Under the pieces are notes generated by a model. That model did no database searches, was not told the origin of the DNA, and saw only the letters and a list, made by a program, of their open reading frames with translations. A stretch of 62,482 bases of DNA from Paludibacter sp. (lineage in GTDB: Bacteria; Bacteroidota; Bacteroidia; Bacteroidales; Paludibacteraceae), in assembly GCA_028692715.1 (NCBI GenBank), contig JAQUWU010000030.1, forward strand, positions 1 through 62,482, read 5' to 3'. Made by a program: the position numbers and the translations under genes. Shown piece by piece: positions 61,101 through 62,482 of the stretch (position 1 is its first letter; every line of letters starts with the position of its first letter).

Positions 61101-62482
61101 CTACTGTGCATATAGCGTGGAGTGCCTAAAATTCCAAACATAAACTGCTTATAGTATTCGGGGTCTACCCAAGTCGCACCAATACGAACATCAATCTCAG
61201 CTGCGGATAAATCTTTTGGCTGTATTTTTGTAAGCATATCTAAGTTGACTTGATACTGCGGATTATCTGAAACAGATAGCCTTGCAATGGCAAGCTTTTC
61301 ACGCACATTGCCAGATAAGTATTCATCAGCTGTTTGCCAGCCAATAAGGTTATTGTCTGCATCACTTAAAGGGTCTTTGAAGATAATCCCTTTTAAGTCC
61401 TCCATGATAACAGGTATGTTATCCTCTCCGCCTAAAAGCTGTGCCATAAAACCAATATCCACACGGGCTTTTTCAGAAATACATACTGCCAGCGCTTCCG
61501 TAGGAGTATCAACAGAGGTAACCTTAACCGATTGTTTTATGGTGCGTTTGGTGAACATATCAGCTTTGGCTTTTAGATTGCCATTCTCGTCTAATTGCTC
61601 CAAAGAGCAAAGGAGAGGATAAGAAACATCATCTGCAAAGGCTTGCTTATTAGCTTTGCTGTTAATTAGTCCAAATTTCTTATTAAAATCGTCATAAAGT
61701 ATGTTTAATGTTAGCTGTGCCTTTTGCAAATCATCATCAGAACACTCATTCAACTGCATTTCAATGATTTCTCTGGTTTTATCACGAATGCCAAGTAAGG
61801 CATTTACTCGCTTTTCTGCTGTATCAGATAGAGAAACAGGCCTCATTCTGCTGTTTTCTCTAAAATATAGCTTTTCATCAATAAGAACATAGCTGAAATT
61901 TCGCACATCGGGAGTAGCTTCAATAGTGGCAACTTCTTTTTCTCCATCTATGGCGATAACAGGGTCTTTTAGCAGTGCTTTATCGGGCGGTAGAATGTGG
62001 AGTATTGCTTGTTCAAGCTGTTGTGCAAGGGGGATTTCATGGTTTGGAACACAGGTGGCTTCCATTCCAAAAGGACCCGATACCATTTTCATACTGCCCA
62101 TAATCATTTGAGGGTTTTCCTCAAAGTATTTATTGACTGCAATACCGTCTTCAGTTTCGCCAAGCTCTACCCAAGAAGGTAAACGCTCCGGTGCATGGTC
62201 ACGCTTTTGGAGGAAAATAATATCACTGGTGACTTCCGTTCCTGCGTTGGCTTTAAAGGCTGTATTGGGCAGTCTGATAGCACCCAGTAGGTCTGCTCTC
62301 CCAGCAAGGTGTTTTCTCACTTCACTGCTTGCTTTATCAAGCGTGCCTTTAGAAGTAATAAAGGCTACCACACCACCACTTCTAACCCTATCAAGGGATT
62401 TTCCAAAAAAGTAATCATGTATCAGGAAACCCAGCTTATCATATTTTTTGTCATTGAGCTTGTAGTTACCAAAAGGCACATT
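58178..62482 (-). CDS. Giant N6-methylase/SNF2 helicase protein of the ICE (5' part outside window)
   Basis: At least 1434 residues, running off the right edge. The visible frame opens with NVPFGNYKL, which is motif IV (NPPF-like) of an N6-adenine methylase, followed by VRSGGVVAFITSKGTLDKAS; the SAM-binding part lies outside. From about residue 600 it is a SNF2-type SF2 helicase: LLAHVVGAGKSFTMVASAME (Walker A), LYVDEGHLFKNLFLQ (DEAH-like DEGH), VFATGTPVSNSMTELYTM and PWRPADLEQREGRIIRQGNE (motif VI). A C-terminal coiled coil follows. Such proteins of 2000-3000 residues are standard in Tn1549-like ICEs and probably protect or process DNA during transfer. Confidence 0.92.
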   Translation of the reverse strand, partial: NVPFGNYKLNDKKYDKLGFLIHDYFFGKSLDRVRSGGVVAFITSKGTLDKASSEVRKHLAGRADLLGAIRLPNTAFKANAGTEVTSDIIFLQKRDHAPERLPSWVELGETEDGIAVNKYFEENPQMIMGSMKMVSGPFGMEATCVPNHEIPLAQQLEQAILHILPPDKALLKDPVIAIDGEKEVATIEATPDVRNFSYVLIDEKLYFRENSRMRPVSLSDTAEKRVNALLGIRDKTREIIEMQLNECSDDDLQKAQLTLNILYDDFNKKFGLINSKANKQAFADDVSYPLLCSLEQLDENGNLKAKADMFTKRTIKQSVKVTSVDTPTEALAVCISEKARVDIGFMAQLLGGEDNIPVIMEDLKGIIFKDPLSDADNNLIGWQTADEYLSGNVREKLAIARLSVSDNPQYQVNLDMLTKIQPKDLSAAEIDVRIGATWVDPEYYKQFMFGILGTPRYMHSSRIDVMYSKHTSEWSVKGKMEDRANPRAIATYGTKRKNAYQIIEDSLNLRDVRVFDTVIDDDGKEKRVLNGKETTLAQQKQEAIGEAFKEWIWKDPQRREVLAKQYNEIYNSIRPREFDGQHIKFDGMSPIIKLNAHQSNAVARTLYGGNTLLAHVVGAGKSFTMVASAMEGKRLGLQQKSLFVVPNHLTEQMGGDILTLYPGANVLVATKKDFEPANRKKFCSRIATGDFDIVVIGHSQFEKIPLSVARQEEILKTQIDEILFAIKDAKSQNGERYTVKQLEKTKKSLETRLEKLSSQERKDSVVTFEELGVDKLYVDEGHLFKNLFLQTKMRNVAGIGQSEAQKSTDMFTKCRYMDELTGGKGVVFATGTPVSNSMTELYTMMRYLQYGTLQRLDLTHFDSWAANFGEKVTAIELAPEGTGFRAKTRFAKFFNLPELINIWKGAADIQTADMLKLPVPIAHHTTVVTKPSEFQREMVKDLADRANSVRKKEVEPNVDNMLRITSDGRKLALDQRLQNDMLPEDENSKINTCVNNVFDIWEQSTDTRGAQLIFCDLSTPHYDGTFNVYDDIKNKLMEKGVPPEEIKFIHDANTEQQKAELFAKVRSGDVRVLIGSTQKMGAGTNVQRKLVALHHTDCPWRPADLEQREGRIIRQGNENKEVKIFKYVTENTFDAYNWSLIENKQRFIGQIFTSKSPARSADDIDATALSYAEVKALATGDPRIKEKMDLDIAVAKLKLMRSNHQSQKYDMEDRLIKYYPQEIKKTVERIDGLTKDYEVVQAHPIAEDSFSMAVKGKLYTERKAAGEAVLQACKAILNPEDRVNLGEFRGFSMTLYIDNGTFKIAIKNNITHIAELEHNITGNIVRINNALENMPKTIDNLKNRLENLNAEQAAAQSEVDTPFPKEQEYKEKQTRLTQLNIELDNAEKEADQADHTDTEHENKPSVLKILKDFKEEIRANDGTTESPKKSYEVR

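Overview
The window is AT-rich DNA of a low-GC Firmicute, most likely a clostridial gut or animal-associated anaerobe. Evidence for this is the AGGAGG-type ribosome sites, A/T-biased codons, a strand-biased gene set (almost everything reads on the minus strand) and clostridial ICE backbone genes. No chromosomal housekeeping gene, tRNA or rRNA was seen, so I read the whole window as the inside of one integrative conjugative element (ICE) of the Tn1549-like kind. The element ends are outside the window.

Backbone. On the right (53.4-62.5 kb) is the transfer module: a very large methylase/SNF2 helicase protein (cut by the window edge), a small membrane protein, a MobC-like relaxosome protein and a MOBP-type relaxase. 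The relaxase is interrupted by a complete Ll.LtrB-like group II intron with an LtrA-type maturase. Splicing would rejoin the HxDxxHxHNH metal-binding motif in frame. On the left (0-5.6 kb) are a small sigma-70-like regulator, a DUF6870-type protein and three translationally coupled large serine recombinases, the last cut by the window edge.

Cargo. About 47 kb (5.9-53.3 kb) sits between the sigma-like gene and the relaxase. Right to left: (1) 34.0-53.0 kb, a type 1 BREX operon (brxA-brxB-brxC-pglX-pglZ-brxL, with a small HTH gene upstream) into which two extra modules are spliced without breaking the transcription unit: DUF2130 coiled-coil nuclease-like + OLD-family ATPase/Toprim + compact UvrD helicase (Gabija-like) between brxC and pglX, and an ABC-type ATPase + small ExK-containing protein between pglX and pglZ. 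(2) 31.6-34.0 kb, a graveyard with two serine recombinase tails, a truncated IS21-type istB with a nonsense codon, a membrane-protein remnant and two strong terminators. (3) 26.7-31.2 kb, a HEAT-DUF559-RecQ protein whose reading frame continues past an in-frame UAG into a 131-codon ORF, then a coiled-coil/tail-anchored protein. (4) 15.1-26.1 kb, a DUF1413 gene and a tightly overlapping five-gene operon: membrane-anchored giant SF1 helicase, protein with a C-terminal HEPN-like motif, coiled-coil protein, ClpB-like AAA+ with a degenerate first ATPase domain, and an NrdG-like radical-SAM activase. I cannot match this set to any defence system I know; it is the best candidate for an undescribed system. 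(5) 6.6-14.9 kb, a seven-gene biosynthetic-looking operon: nucleotide-sugar dehydrogenase, nucleotidyltransferase, Nudix-like/shikimate dehydrogenase fusion, NAD epimerase, DegT aminotransferase, GNAT/radical-SAM fusion and HprK-like kinase.

The cargo therefore looks like a stacked defence island, with a small-molecule or surface-glycan operon at one end, carried by an ICE. All functional assignments come from motifs and remembered family features; no searches were run.
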